The translations under genes and the position numbers were made by a program. This document shows positions 49,382 to 59,400 of a stretch of DNA of 64,000 nucleotides, piece after piece (position 1 is the stretch's first letter; each line of letters begins with the position of its first letter). The notes below the pieces were generated by a model. The model was not told the DNA's origin and did not search any database. It saw only the letters and a list, made by a program, of their open reading frames with translations. Source of the stretch: Plecoglossus altivelis (lineage: Eukaryota > Chordata > Actinopteri > Osmeriformes > Plecoglossidae); assembly GCA_036571765.1 (NCBI GenBank), contig BROE01000005.1:8416324-8480323 (forward strand), read 5' to 3'.

Positions 49382-52300
49382 AAGCAAGCAAAAGAGCTGC
49401 TGTCTTCTAACTGATTATGTGCACCATGAGGGAAAACCTCACAACCTTATAACCCAACTTCAATGTGGTGACACATGCAGTTTTCACAAACTGTCCATTT
49501 ATATGGTAGCGGGCTTCAGTTGGTATACTGTACAGAGACCCCTTCACAGGAGTACAAGTGAAACAGCCATGATACATTGAGTCTTAAAACAGAAAAAAAA
49601 TGCTGTGTGCATCTATCATTAAAAAATACTACTTTAATCTTGTGGAGCCCATACCCAGGTACAAAATATAACCTGCAGAGACCCTTCTATCTTTATCTGC
49701 ATGTATCTCCGTAGCTTGTTTCAAATCACCCTGAGGTATCCTTAAGATGTACTTCGGTAACAAGGGATGGTGGTTGTGGAGAGCTCACTGAAATACTATG
49801 TGTAGCTGGAGGGCATAATTGCAAGTACTGTACAAGAGATAAACTCGTTTGAAACTGTATGTATTCCTAGAAACTTGGCATGTGAAATTGCATGAGAATG
49901 CGGTACTTTAAAATCCAGCTATTTACAGTACCGTTATGTTTAATGGTCACCACACAGCATGTACAGTCTGCTGCAAGTCATAGAAGAAAACATAACAATT
50001 TCACCTTAAGACAAGCATACCAAATGTTTATCTGGGCATGCAATTATATTACAATGGGGTATTAAAAGTCACTATAAGGGATTGAGATTTTCCATAGTCA
50101 ATTCAACAGTTGTCTATGAACTGGAAGATTACTTTTATTAACTGCAGTTGACTTTGGAGCATGGGGTACAGATCACAAAGGTCTGCTGCAAGAGATGTAT
50201 GCAAATGCTCTCCGGGGTCTCATTAAACAAGCCCTCAAAAAGTGGCGAACAAAGGCTTCCTTTCACTGCTGCTGTTTTGTCACAGTCAATAGGACATTCC
50301 TTCATTCACAGGCCAACACACAAGGTGCCCGGACTCTGAAGTTACTGTACTGTCAAATGTGGTAAACAGTAGCAGCATGAGCTCTTGAGATTCTTGTTTA
50401 GTAATCAAAATAGCAAAAGGGGGACTCACAACGCAGGTTATTTGATTTGTTTCTAGATGACAAACAAAACAAACACAATGATTAAGGTCACATCAAATAA
50501 AGCAAGGATGAATAGACAACTTTAACGTACGAAAGAGAAAGTGTTTTTTTTTTTTTTTCAAATTCGCCAAGAGTTCCATGCTCCCAAGTGATTCGGCACC
50601 TCAAACTTCTGGAAAAAAAACAACAATGTGTGTTGATAAGCTAAGAAAAGGAGGCATAATTTAATCAGCAATGTGGCGCAAGGAGATTTGCATGAGGCTA
50701 AATCTAAAAAGGAACACCTGATGATGGCTTCTCTCTGAAAGCTTATCAACAACAGAACACAGGAAAAGGAAATCCATTTTCCACCCAAGCCACAAAAGGC
50801 CCTCCCAAAAGGATTTGATCATCACTGCAAAAGCCACAACATCAGGGCAGTGCCCTTCCACTCCAAAATGCCATCCGAACTCAGCAGCGCTGAACCATCT
50901 CAAACCATGCAGAACTAGAGTCTCTTTCACTCTCACTCTCCCCTCTTTCTTTCTGCTGACAGGAGCTAACAGCAGGGGAATTATACCAGGCTACTCTTTA
51001 AAAGGGGGAATTTGATAAGTCTTCTCCTAGAATAACACACTTGGGTAGCTGGCGAGCCAATCACAAAGTGCACAGGCACAAAGATTCCAGACTTGGCTTC
51101 CTGCCAAACCAACAGACAATAAAACTCTTCATGCTTGACAGGGCAGGCCGGCATACTCTGTGCTACCAGCGAGACCTTATCCTGAGCAATGGTGGCACCT
51201 AAAATACAAGTTAGTTAATGGTTCACCCTGGGAAGTACACTTCATTTGAGACACACGATTGCACTTTCTACTAGGATAGTGTCTGTGAATTTGCTTTCTT
51301 ATCAGTCGTTCTCTTTCTATTTTTGGTTCAAGATTCAGTCCAGATGTGAAATCATGAGGTAGGGGGGATGGGGTAGGTTTCAGGAACTGCTGTTGGAAGC
51401 TCATACTTGAATGATGTTCATTATTAAACAAACTAGTTTCTTAGTCCTTGGCTCTGACCACATCTGTTCATAGTAATCAGTTACAAACTCTACTCAAGCT
51501 GATTCCCATCTGGCGCACTATGTGCTTTAACTATAGAATGGTTTTATAGTCCTACATAGCTTATTTAAATATGATTGTTGGATAAAAATACAGTAGAGTC
51601 CTGATGATGAAACTCTGTACATATCCAACGAGCATGTTAGGTATTAAGTAAAATTCTATGGGCCAACTGCACTTTAATGATGTATCCAGGAGAACAGAAC
51701 CGCCTGGTCATTTGCAGTTCTCTGCATGTTTCACTCATAACAGATGTGAAAATCATGAGACTCAGGAGAAACAAAGAATGCTGATCCACCTCAAGATGGA
51801 AAACATTTAGAGAATTTCCTCTTTATGCTGCATCACATGATCCTGTTAGTTACAGGTTGATGACGAAGAGCTGTGAAGCCTCAAGAACAAAACACTTCAA
51901 AGCTGAAACTCATTTTTAAGATTTCTATTTTTATTTTCAGACGTCTTGACCTACGCCCACACAGGATTTGCATACAAAGTATGCCCTCGTGCATAGTTCA
52001 ATAATCATGAAAAAAAATGTTGGGGATATTCTGTTACAGCTTTCCGTTTCAATTCCAGGGAATCAGTAGTAATGAACAAGTGGTGCAACTCCAAGGATTA
52101 GCATCTTCAAATGTGAGTAAAGCATCTATCTAACATCAAACAGCAGGAGAAATGTGGTGAAATGTGATCTAATAAACTTCCCACCCTCCATTACAGTATA
52201 CTGATCCACCAAGCAACTGAAATGGCAAATGTTCTGTGGAACGCACCATCGTCTTTGTACTCTATATGCTTACATCTAGAACACATAATGAAAATGTCAT

Positions 52301-55300
52301 GGGCTCTGGCTTGTTATCATTCAGTACAAGTGGCTGCAGAGAACACTTCTGAAAGGCTTTGTGTTGCATTTTTCCATGTAGGGAAATGTCCCTGGTCACA
52401 CAAATTCTTACCACACAAACCCTTAAGTTATCCCATGGATTGTCTTTTTAAAATATCTACCTTACAGTTTTTAAAATTATGCTTTTATATAGTAAATTGG
52501 GATGTTTTGTTATGAAGAGTGGAGACTGTACCCACTCTACAGTATATAACTTATTACATTGCATGTTTAAAACATGTTGTCCTATGTTTTAGAAGTGCTC
52601 TGCTCAGCTCAAGCAGACATGGAAAGACCGCATTAACCTCAAAGTCTCAAAACCTATCCTGCCCTACCCCTAACATGGCCTTCGCTTAGAATAGAGCAAT
52701 CATTGTGTTTAATGTACTATTGAATTGAAGGAAAGTAAAGATCATTTGCTTGACAGAAGGTTAACCATTTCAAATGTATTTCTCACACTGTATTTAGTCA
52801 CGCCATGTATAAAACAGGCAGGTTCAAAACCTGCATAGGGCAAATTCCCCAGATCCATAAACATTGCATTACAGCAATTCGAAGCATGCTCCTTTAACTA
52901 TCCATGCACTTAGAATTGTTAGGATGTTGTAGTCTGTTGTGAAGCATATCCTTACTCACTTGGAGTGTATGCATGATAATTAGATTGGCAGGTCTGATGC
53001 TCTGACCCTTGCATGTCTCAGAAATACAGTGAACAGAAAGCATATAAAATAACTGGCATGTGTGGTCCGTTTGCCTGGATCTGTCCTGACTATGCCAGAC
53101 AGCTCTCATCCAGACAGCGTAATACTAGCGGGACAGTGCCAGAGTCGTGTGCCAGAACACATCCTGAAGGGGTGAGGAGGGCCGCAGTTTCACATTGAGT
53201 TAAAGGGATTAGTGCACCACACACTCCAGCACTGTCCCCTGAGTTCGTCATACTCTCAGGGGGTGTTCACTCAGAAGGTTCTGTTCGGTGCTTTGGGTAT
53301 TTGGGACAGTGCCAATGTGAGAGATTTATTAGATGACAAGACGCGTCTCTCTGCCATTATAAAGAAACACAAAGTTATTTTGTCGTCGACAACAGAGGGT
53401 TGAAGCTATACCGCGATAGATTGTGTGTGGAGACATAGCGCTGAGTAATCCAAATTTAAAACCTGCCACATAAAACTGAGGTTGGTCTCGGTGGAACAAA
53501 AAGACGACACATAACTCAAACAAATAATTGTATTCTTACCAAGCGTTTCCTCTCCTCTTCAACTGTGTTCAACAGCTGGGAAAATTCTTTGAACGACTGG
53601 GCTGGAACAGATAAAACATTTCAACAGAATTATGTCTCTTTCTTGTTTTAAAGTTGTTTTATATATATATATATATACTGTATATATATATATATATATA
53701 AACGCAGACTTCAGTCGCCACAAATACCATTATTTGTTATAATGTTATTGTTATGTTATCATATGTTGCACTTACAGTTACTCTGATACTTTGGTATTCA
53801 CAGTGCATTGGCCTGTGTCAGGGACTGGAAATCAGTCAATTGTTTCAATGCAATTTGTTAAAAGACATGAGAGGAGTATCCCAAGGCTTATCAAAGCATT
53901 CATCGTACCTGACTGAACTTGTATAGGATGGGCTAAATCTATTCAATACATTATGTTCCAACTGATAAAGAAAAAATGCATGTGTCCTGCCTGCATTCAG
54001 TGCCAGTCTGGCAGATAAAAGGCAGATGCGTTTAGCTTACAGGCTCATCTGGCAGAGTGCTGTGCGTTGGTGGCCTACGCAGCTTCATTAAGCCCAGGGC
54101 CAGATAAGAGCTGGCCTCTCTTGGTCAGCACCTGTGTCACCCTTGTGTTTAGCCATTTAGCAGCAGTCCGAGTGGCTTTGCTTGCCAACACAGAAACATC
54201 ATTATCAGCCACGGCAACCTGGCACTGGGGCAATGCATCATCTCAGACACTGTCCTTTCCCGCAAAGTGTTTAGAGGCCTTAAAGCCAAGGGAGCAATGA
54301 TTCTGTACCAGTAAACCAATAGCCAGGGGTAGGGGGTAGGGTAGGGCTTCTAATAATGCTACATTTTCTTTTATCAAATGAACAATCCTTACAGGGTCTT
54401 AAGGGCTTGGGTGGGACCACTGTAGGGGAAATATTGGATGCTTAAGACAGGAAATGGAACCTGAAGTGGGGTTACAGCCAGCATTTAATCACTGGTTAAA
54501 ATCTAAAAGCAGTGACTAATTTCTACGTGATCAGGGACAACTATGTAGCATAATGTGCTGACTATTTATTTTTTGGGCCTTTGTGGAGGAACCTAATGCA
54601 ATCAGAATCCATATTAACCTGATATGTATGAGGTTAATATGGATGATTTTGAATACCCGACATATGCTGTACTGTTCATCACATGTTAACGGTGGCTTCA
54701 AACAAGCAACCCATCTTACCTCGAACTCCACAGGGGGAGAAGGAGCATGACCTTTGGGGGACAAGACTTGTAACTTTTGGAACAATTAATATTTCTATAG
54801 CCACATCAATCTTGTTGTCAGATAGATTTCTGGATAACGGGTGGGAATGTGAATGTCACTGTAGGAAGTCATGGAATGGAATCAATAACAGGTCAGGTGA
54901 ACTCGTCTGGTTCCACAGACAGGCTCCTGGTGCTCTGCTGGGAAGTAGGAGCATCAAAGTGAATTTCACTAAAGCTGCATCAAGAGGCAGGCTGGGGTTG
55001 GTGCAAGGGTCCAGCCATGTCAGTCAGAAAGCACAGTTTCATTGATGAACAGATTGATTTCAGCAAGCCATTATATTTCTGTCTTCTGATAGTGATTCTG
55101 GCCTTTTCGCTGGCAACTGGCAAGGGTTCACTAAGGCAATAGCAAGGACTTTGAAAAAGTTTCTCTAGAAGCAAGGTGTTGAGAGGACTACTGTGTAAAG
55201 CTCCCGACAGTAGTGACCAACGTTTTAGCCCTGTTCTGTGTATAAAGCTGCTGATTACAGCTACATGTTCTCACTTTCATGCCGTCAATAAAATGCTTTC

Positions 55301-56484
55301 CAACAAACTCCTGTGATGCTGTTAGTGAGCCTGCTGTCGTGGCTGCCTAGACACTCCGCTCCATGACTATCTGGGCCAACAGAATAGCATAACAGGTGGA
55401 CAGCTAAATCTCCCCTGTTCAAACAGAGATCAACAGTGTGTCTGATTGGGGCCAGTTGAGCGTTGTATCACTGCAAATTGCAGAACGCTACATCATAATA
55501 ACGCTTGTTTTCAGGGAGTTTGGGGGTTGCATTGAATATAATTGCTGTTCCTTAAACACGTTCATTAGCAAGCTTCGACTACAGCTTCATCTGAGAAATA
55601 GGAATGCTTGTTACAAACTCAGATAAATATTACAGCTTAAAGCGGATGGGTTCACATTCAGCGCCCACACAGATGGACTGTGATTCAGTGGTCTCTAAGC
55701 CCACAGAGCAGAGGCCTAGAGCTAAGCAGGGAATAATGAGCGGAGGAGAAATTAGGAGAGTGAGAGTTGGGGGTGAAAGGATGGGTGATGCGGAGATCTG
55801 GGCCCATTAGAGCTTTGAGAGGCTCTTCGTTCTCGTCTGCTTTCATGATCCTGTTGGAGGCTGGGAGGTTTACACCTCCATTAATCTCTGACACACATCA
55901 CAATTAGTCTCTTTGATCACTTAAAGGGATGAAGGGGGGGGAAATGGCGGAGAAACATCATAAGCAAATCGATCACATTAATTATGCATGCAATACAGAC
56001 AACAGCAAGATCTATACTCATGAAACTAGAATGCTTTTCCAGGAATTAGTATGCTTAAGTCTGTCTGAAAAACATTTCCTGATAATCCTGGAAGAGTCCA
56101 ACCCTTCTAACTGTTCTGCTCCATTGTACAGTACTCATCGAAACATTGCATGACTGTATCATCTCCGGTTGGTCTGGAGCGGGGTTGGTCTGTGAGCTCT
56201 ACTCACTACAGAGTGCAGAAGCCCATACGGCCCAGGATGAGCCTCCCTAGGGCACCTTTACGGAAATGCCAGCGAAAGGTCATCATTAAGATGACGATCC
56301 TACCAATATGGGAGGGCAACAAAAAGAGAGCGCGTGAGTGTGGGTATGTGTTTGTACCTGTATGAGAGAAGCCAGAGACCAAGGGCTTACTGGGACGTAC
56401 CTATGTTAACCTCGTCATCCGTCTCTGCGTCGCCGATGCATTCAAACTGGAACTCCTGCAAGGACTGGGAAAACTTCTGGACAG
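28690..56484 (-). CDS. arhgap42: arhgap42 (GRAF3, Rho GTPase-activating protein 42), 23 coding exons, 5' end outside the window
   Basis: Cytoplasmic/membrane RhoGAP that switches off RhoA; in mammals it limits vascular smooth-muscle contraction and blood pressure. Exons in transcript order: 56401-56484, 53540-53601, 46107-46178, 41008-41109, 40682-40792, 38703-38807, 38088-38217, 37573-37673, 36740-36849, 34722-34800, 34608-34647, 34327-34389, 34126-34200, 33646-33730, 33395-33453, 32884-32989, 32420-32579, 32139-32304, 31380-31766, 30948-31104, 30181-30243, 30000-30079, 28690-28778. Every phase fits, giving 828 residues plus a split codon, against 874 in human. Domains in order: BAR (N-terminus missing), PH, RhoGAP, Ser-rich linker, SH3. 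The missing part corresponds to about 55 residues beginning MGLPTLEFSDS-like in relatives, expected beyond 64000. One intron uses a GC donor (32418-32419). Confidence 0.96.
28779..29999 (-). other. arhgap42: arhgap42 last intron
   Basis: 1.2 kb. A minus-strand stretch at about 29030-29110 faintly resembles the SH3 end (LKLMEGKPSAPP), but it lacks the WLQATYDGKTGLIPENYV signature found in the true exon. Nothing else is recognisable. Confidence 0.6.
30948..32304 (-). CDS. arhgap42: arhgap42 Ser/Pro-rich linker exons
   Basis: Exons 32139-32304, 31380-31766 and 30948-31104. They read IFHQAPDPNVPLPVPQSRPG, SRRSRAICLSTGPRKPRS, then SSSPGSSPMGSMESLSSHSS and, at the end, SATNGYQRPGSV. Short motifs match human GRAF3 closely but the stretches between them diverge, as expected of a disordered linker. 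The 387-nt exon is the longest of the gene. A frame continuing past donor 32138 for another 80 residues is intronic readthrough. Confidence 0.94.
32420..34389 (-). CDS. arhgap42: arhgap42 RhoGAP-domain exons
   Basis: Exons 34327-34389, 34126-34200, 33646-33730, 33395-33453, 32884-32989 and 32420-32579. They encode FLNEAGFNFVRKCIDLVEMR, then GLYRIGGVNSKVQKLM with the catalytic arginine finger (Arg of GLYRIGG). These are followed by WDNKTITSGLKNYLRCLSEP, DDQNYRVCAVHALVHKLPER and NLMTVSNLGVIFGPTLMRSQ, the last being the conserved GAP box. The exon at 33646-33730 uses the acceptor at 33731-33732, giving ATKAPVDKDLDPDTWDN. The domain looks intact and catalytically competent. The last exon is followed by a GC-AG intron. 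Confidence 0.96.
34608..38217 (-). CDS. arhgap42: arhgap42 BAR end and PH-domain exons
   Basis: Exons 38088-38217, 37573-37673, 36740-36849, 34722-34800 and 34608-34647. The first ends the BAR domain (NNFVSTKQEVEKLMKRIQSA) and opens the PH domain (QWTMEGFLYVQEK). Next come [37 protein letters not shown] and the PH C-terminal helix NRRLWLEAMDGKEP. The last small exon reads IYNLPTILSKKEE, the PH-GAP linker. Its Tyr (codon 34644-34642) aligns with a linker Tyr of human GRAF3, probably the Src target reported as Tyr376. Confidence 0.95.
34801..36739 (-). other. arhgap42: arhgap42 intron between PH exons
   Basis: 1.9 kb with no exon. The stretch at about 35860-36150 is a dense mix of homeodomain-type ATTA/TAAT cores and looks like a possible conserved non-coding element. 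Confidence 0.5.
38703..56484 (-). CDS. arhgap42: arhgap42 BAR-domain exons
   Basis: Six exons (56401-56484, 53540-53601, 46107-46178, 41008-41109, 40682-40792, 38703-38807) encode most of the membrane-curving BAR domain. Matches in order: VQKFSQSLQEFQFECIGDAE, then QSFKEFSQLLNTVEEERKRL, VLITPLEKFRKEQIGAAK, GKKKFDKETEKYYSILEKHL, DTQIDKERQAFYDASLEYVF and LLAFLQGLFTFYHEGYELAH. The first exon starts in phase 1, so it needs one base from exon 1. Introns here are the longest in the window (up to 7.4 kb), as at the 5' end of mammalian ARHGAP42. Confidence 0.96.
39479..39511. repeat. perfect inverted repeat, 15-bp stem
   Basis: Arms 39479-39493 and 39497-39511 (ATACAGAGTTATATT and its exact reverse complement) with a 3-nt AGC loop. 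Confidence 0.9.
39530..39555. repeat. perfect inverted repeat, 10-bp stem
   Basis: Arms GGAATATAGT (39530-39539) and ACTATATTCC (39546-39555) with a 6-nt loop, 18 nt after the previous hairpin. Confidence 0.9.
39577..39602. repeat. perfect inverted repeat, 11-bp stem
   Basis: Arms TTATACGATAT (39577-39587) and ATATCGTATAA (39592-39602) with a 4-nt CTAT loop, 21 nt after the previous hairpin. Confidence 0.9.
40037..40056. repeat. poly-C/poly-T tract
   Basis: Fourteen C followed by six T in an arhgap42 intron; on the gene's strand this reads A6G14. Confidence 0.9.
41110..46106 (-). other. arhgap42: arhgap42 intron, 5.0 kb
   Basis: No exon or RNA gene recognised. Two plus-strand open frames near its end (45526-45786 and 45761-46003) have no similarity I know and no splice or promoter context. 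A TG/TA microsatellite lies at about 43905-43926, and a CA-rich stretch at 44321-44350. Confidence 0.6.
48285..48340. repeat. (TG)n(TA)n(CA)n compound microsatellite
   Basis: TG repeats, then TA repeats, then CA repeats; TG and CA arms are near-complementary, making an imperfect palindrome centred on the TA tract. Confidence 0.9.
49321..49379. repeat. (CG)n(CA)n compound microsatellite
   Basis: About 19 nt of alternating C and G (49324-49342) running into about 37 nt of CA repeat: an unbroken alternating purine-pyrimidine tract of 59 nt. Confidence 0.95.
50544..50558. repeat. T15 homopolymer
   Basis: Fifteen T on the plus strand within an arhgap42 intron; poly-A in the sense of the gene. 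No adjacent retroelement body was recognised. Confidence 0.85.
53602..56400 (-). other. arhgap42: arhgap42 intron, 2.8 kb
   Basis: Contains an AT microsatellite (53660-53701) close to the 3' splice site. The stretch at about 55790-55930 is less AT-rich and looks like a candidate conserved non-coding element. No exon seen. Confidence 0.6.
53660..53701. repeat. (AT)n palindromic microsatellite
   Basis: Two AT runs separated by CTG, together an imperfect 42-nt palindrome, starting 59 nt upstream of the arhgap42 exon at 53540-53601. Confidence 0.9.
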
Positions 56485-59400
56485 CTGCAGAGAAGTCTGT
56501 TCAGCAAGAGAGAGGGACTGAACGTTAGGTACTGTATAAAGCATAGGTGCACCTTGCATGTTCAATGCAATTACAGTCAGAACAAGGCACAATGGCCCTA
56601 ATTATACCCTTATATTCCTTGCCATGTCAATTGCATCTTAGATACTATGTATTAACTGAAATGAGTCAAAGGCAAAGAGAAATAACCTATATGAAGCATG
56701 GATATTTTTGAACATGGGGCACGACTCATCTACAACTGGTTTAATTAATTACTGCAAGAATACCATTTACAGCTAACACTTACTATTTGACATGCAGCCT
56801 ACTTGAGACAGTACAACACATCTCATTTGAAAGTGTTGATTTGACACCATCAGCATCCTCTCATCAGCGTGGACCTACTTAAACACCCAGTGTGTTATTA
56901 ACACTGGTTATGTTAATAATACGTTGAAGGAAACATTAAGTGTAATAGAATGTATTGAGTTTGTCACACCCCAGACAAGTGTGTTTCTAAACACCCTGAG
57001 AAATGTAAATAATAAAAAAAAACTGAGTAACTAAAAGATTTTAAAAAAAGGTCGGTTTTCTCAGATCTCAAACATGTCCACTGAGGTCGCTGACACCATG
57101 CCCACTTGCGGGAACGCTTCTCCGTTCTTAACCGTTATTAATTCCCGCTACAACAAATGGGTTAACCTCTTCAACTAAAATGGATGCCGCAAGCAGGATT
57201 GGCTATAAAACTTGAGCCAGAATAAAATTTAGAAGACACTGATTCCTGGGTAGCTGGCCAATCTTGGATGGCCAAACTTGTCCTTCTTGGTCTGCAACCG
57301 AATGGTAAAAAGGATTTTCTCCCTTTTATGCACTTTAAGCTTGAGTAGCATGCTATTGATATGTAACTACCATGACCAAATAATGCTAGGCCATCGATAA
57401 ATGACGGTTAATTAATTTCAATTAATCTTACGTACAGCTCATGCCCTCTTTGACCTTTTAATTAGTACATTCGGAAGCCATACTACACATTTGTCGCATA
57501 TTTATGTCAATCGGAAAATAAACAATTGGAATGTATGATCACATTTCAGTGACTACTCATGAACTAGCTTGTTACTATAATAATCGGGAAGGGTCTATGT
57601 TTAGTAAGAAAAATGCCATCATCGCAGCATGTATTCAGCCCAGGTCAAAACATCCTGAACACAATATTTTTACATTTACATTTTAAACTAATGATTTAAT
57701 GCCACAATTAAATACTTCATAGTACAAAACATTAAAACATTTTGAACATGACAAATAAACTTGAATTTAACTTTAAATTGCCGTTGTTGTTTTGCCTTGT
57801 GCCTACACAGAAAAAAGTTGCTGTTGCCATGGCATGACAACTAGTCCAAGAAGATCATAATCGAGTGTGTCATAAAGTTCACCGTTAGGATACATTTGTG
57901 GAACAGCATAAAATATGAAATAAAATGTGATGTTTGAGATTGCAGCCGACATCCCTGTCTCAAAGACACACATTTTACTTGTACTCACTACTGACGAAAA
58001 CGAGTCACCAATTGTTTTCACTCTCTTTGGCAGCCATGTCTTTAGTTCAAAGAATTCTGAACTTGAAAGGCTCTTGTCTTTTAAGCAAGATAAATGTGGA
58101 CGTTAGAGAACATGTAGACAGGGAAAATTCTGAACTTTTGGTGTTCCAGCTTGATAGTGAGCTATTGTGGAGAAAAGTTTTGTCTGTTTTTAAACTTGTA
58201 GTTGCCTGATGATTTTTGGTTTGTGTAACAGCTTTATAAACTGCATGAACCGTTAGACAATGTAGGCTATGAAAGGCTGTTGTACTTATGTGTCTTTAAA
58301 ATATCTGTAAAGTATTTGAATATTCAGAATATATATATATTCACTTGAATATATTACTATAACATTTGGCATCTTTAAAAACACACATACAATGCCATTG
58401 CAGATATAACCAAAATGATCTGTGTTAAGTTTCCCTCCCCTCAGAATAACCTCTACAGTAGCTTGACAGATTAGGTCAAAAGGTTCTTGAGAAGATGGGT
58501 ATATATGTATTTTTCAACACTGCTGCACTTCGTACTATTGAGAGCTGGTAAATAGACTCTGCAGAAGATGTATGGTGTCAATGAAGTGCTCCTTCCGTTC
58601 CTACCCTGGCTCCAAGGCTGCGGCTTTTGAGATCAATACCTTACTCCAGTTGTCAGCGCAGGCCACCAAGACCATCAATAATGCATAACCTTTTACCTCT
58701 GACACTTGCCTGGGCTCAGCCCAGCTGTGATGACCTGCTCCCTGCTTTCCAGTCTCAGAATCCACCTTTTATGCTTTCTCCAAGACGCGATGAACTAAAG
58801 AGGACATCCGTACACGGACTCATGGAAAATGTTTTGCGGCTTTAGAGCTCTATTTATTTAAAGAGGAGAAAAAATATTTTCCCCGGTCCTGCACTGTTCA
58901 CAGGGTCCATTCCAAGCTACACTTTCAAAAGCTACTTTCCTCCCAGCGCTCAAATCCACTCCATGTTGCTAATGGTATAGTGGAAGCTAGCATACAGTAT
59001 GACGGCAGCCAGGCCCACAGGGCTTACCTGTCACTTTAGGAAGGGACGGTGGTTGTTTTCTCTTTCTGCCTCTTTTCAGAGAGCCAGACGCTGTGTGTCA
59101 CAACACACTCCATGCAGTTTGACGTCTATCTGCTTCATCTTATCTCTGGCCTCAGGATCACTGTGCTCAAAATATTCCACAGCGTTTCGTGTTTCTACCT
59201 TTGATCTCCAGATTTCAGCGATAATGAACCTAGGGCATCCTCCAGAGGACTACAACAGAGTGATTATTGTAATGAGCTGTTTGTATTTAAATTAAAAGGA
59301 ACAAAGTCTTTAAAAAAAGAAACGGTTATTTCACTGTAATTGTGACACAGAAACTGACATGCTGACAAATGACTGTCGTGCCTCATCATTGGCGCATCCG

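Larger units (their letters stand above)
46179..53539 (-). other. arhgap42: arhgap42 intron, 7.4 kb
   Basis: Largest complete intron in the window. It contains TG/TA/CA and CG/CA microsatellites (48285-48340, 49321-49379) and a T15 run (50544-50558). No coding exon, transposase fragment or RNA gene was recognised. Confidence 0.6.

Noticed and set aside
52816..52840. tRNA-like T-arm (GGTTCAAAACC inside a hairpin)
   Set aside because: No acceptor stem, D-arm or anticodon arm can be fitted around it; it is just a small inverted repeat.
53212..53403. 63-codon plus-strand frame (ending KKHKVILSSTTEG) near an arhgap42 exon
   Set aside because: No similarity or expression signal; chance open frame in an intron.
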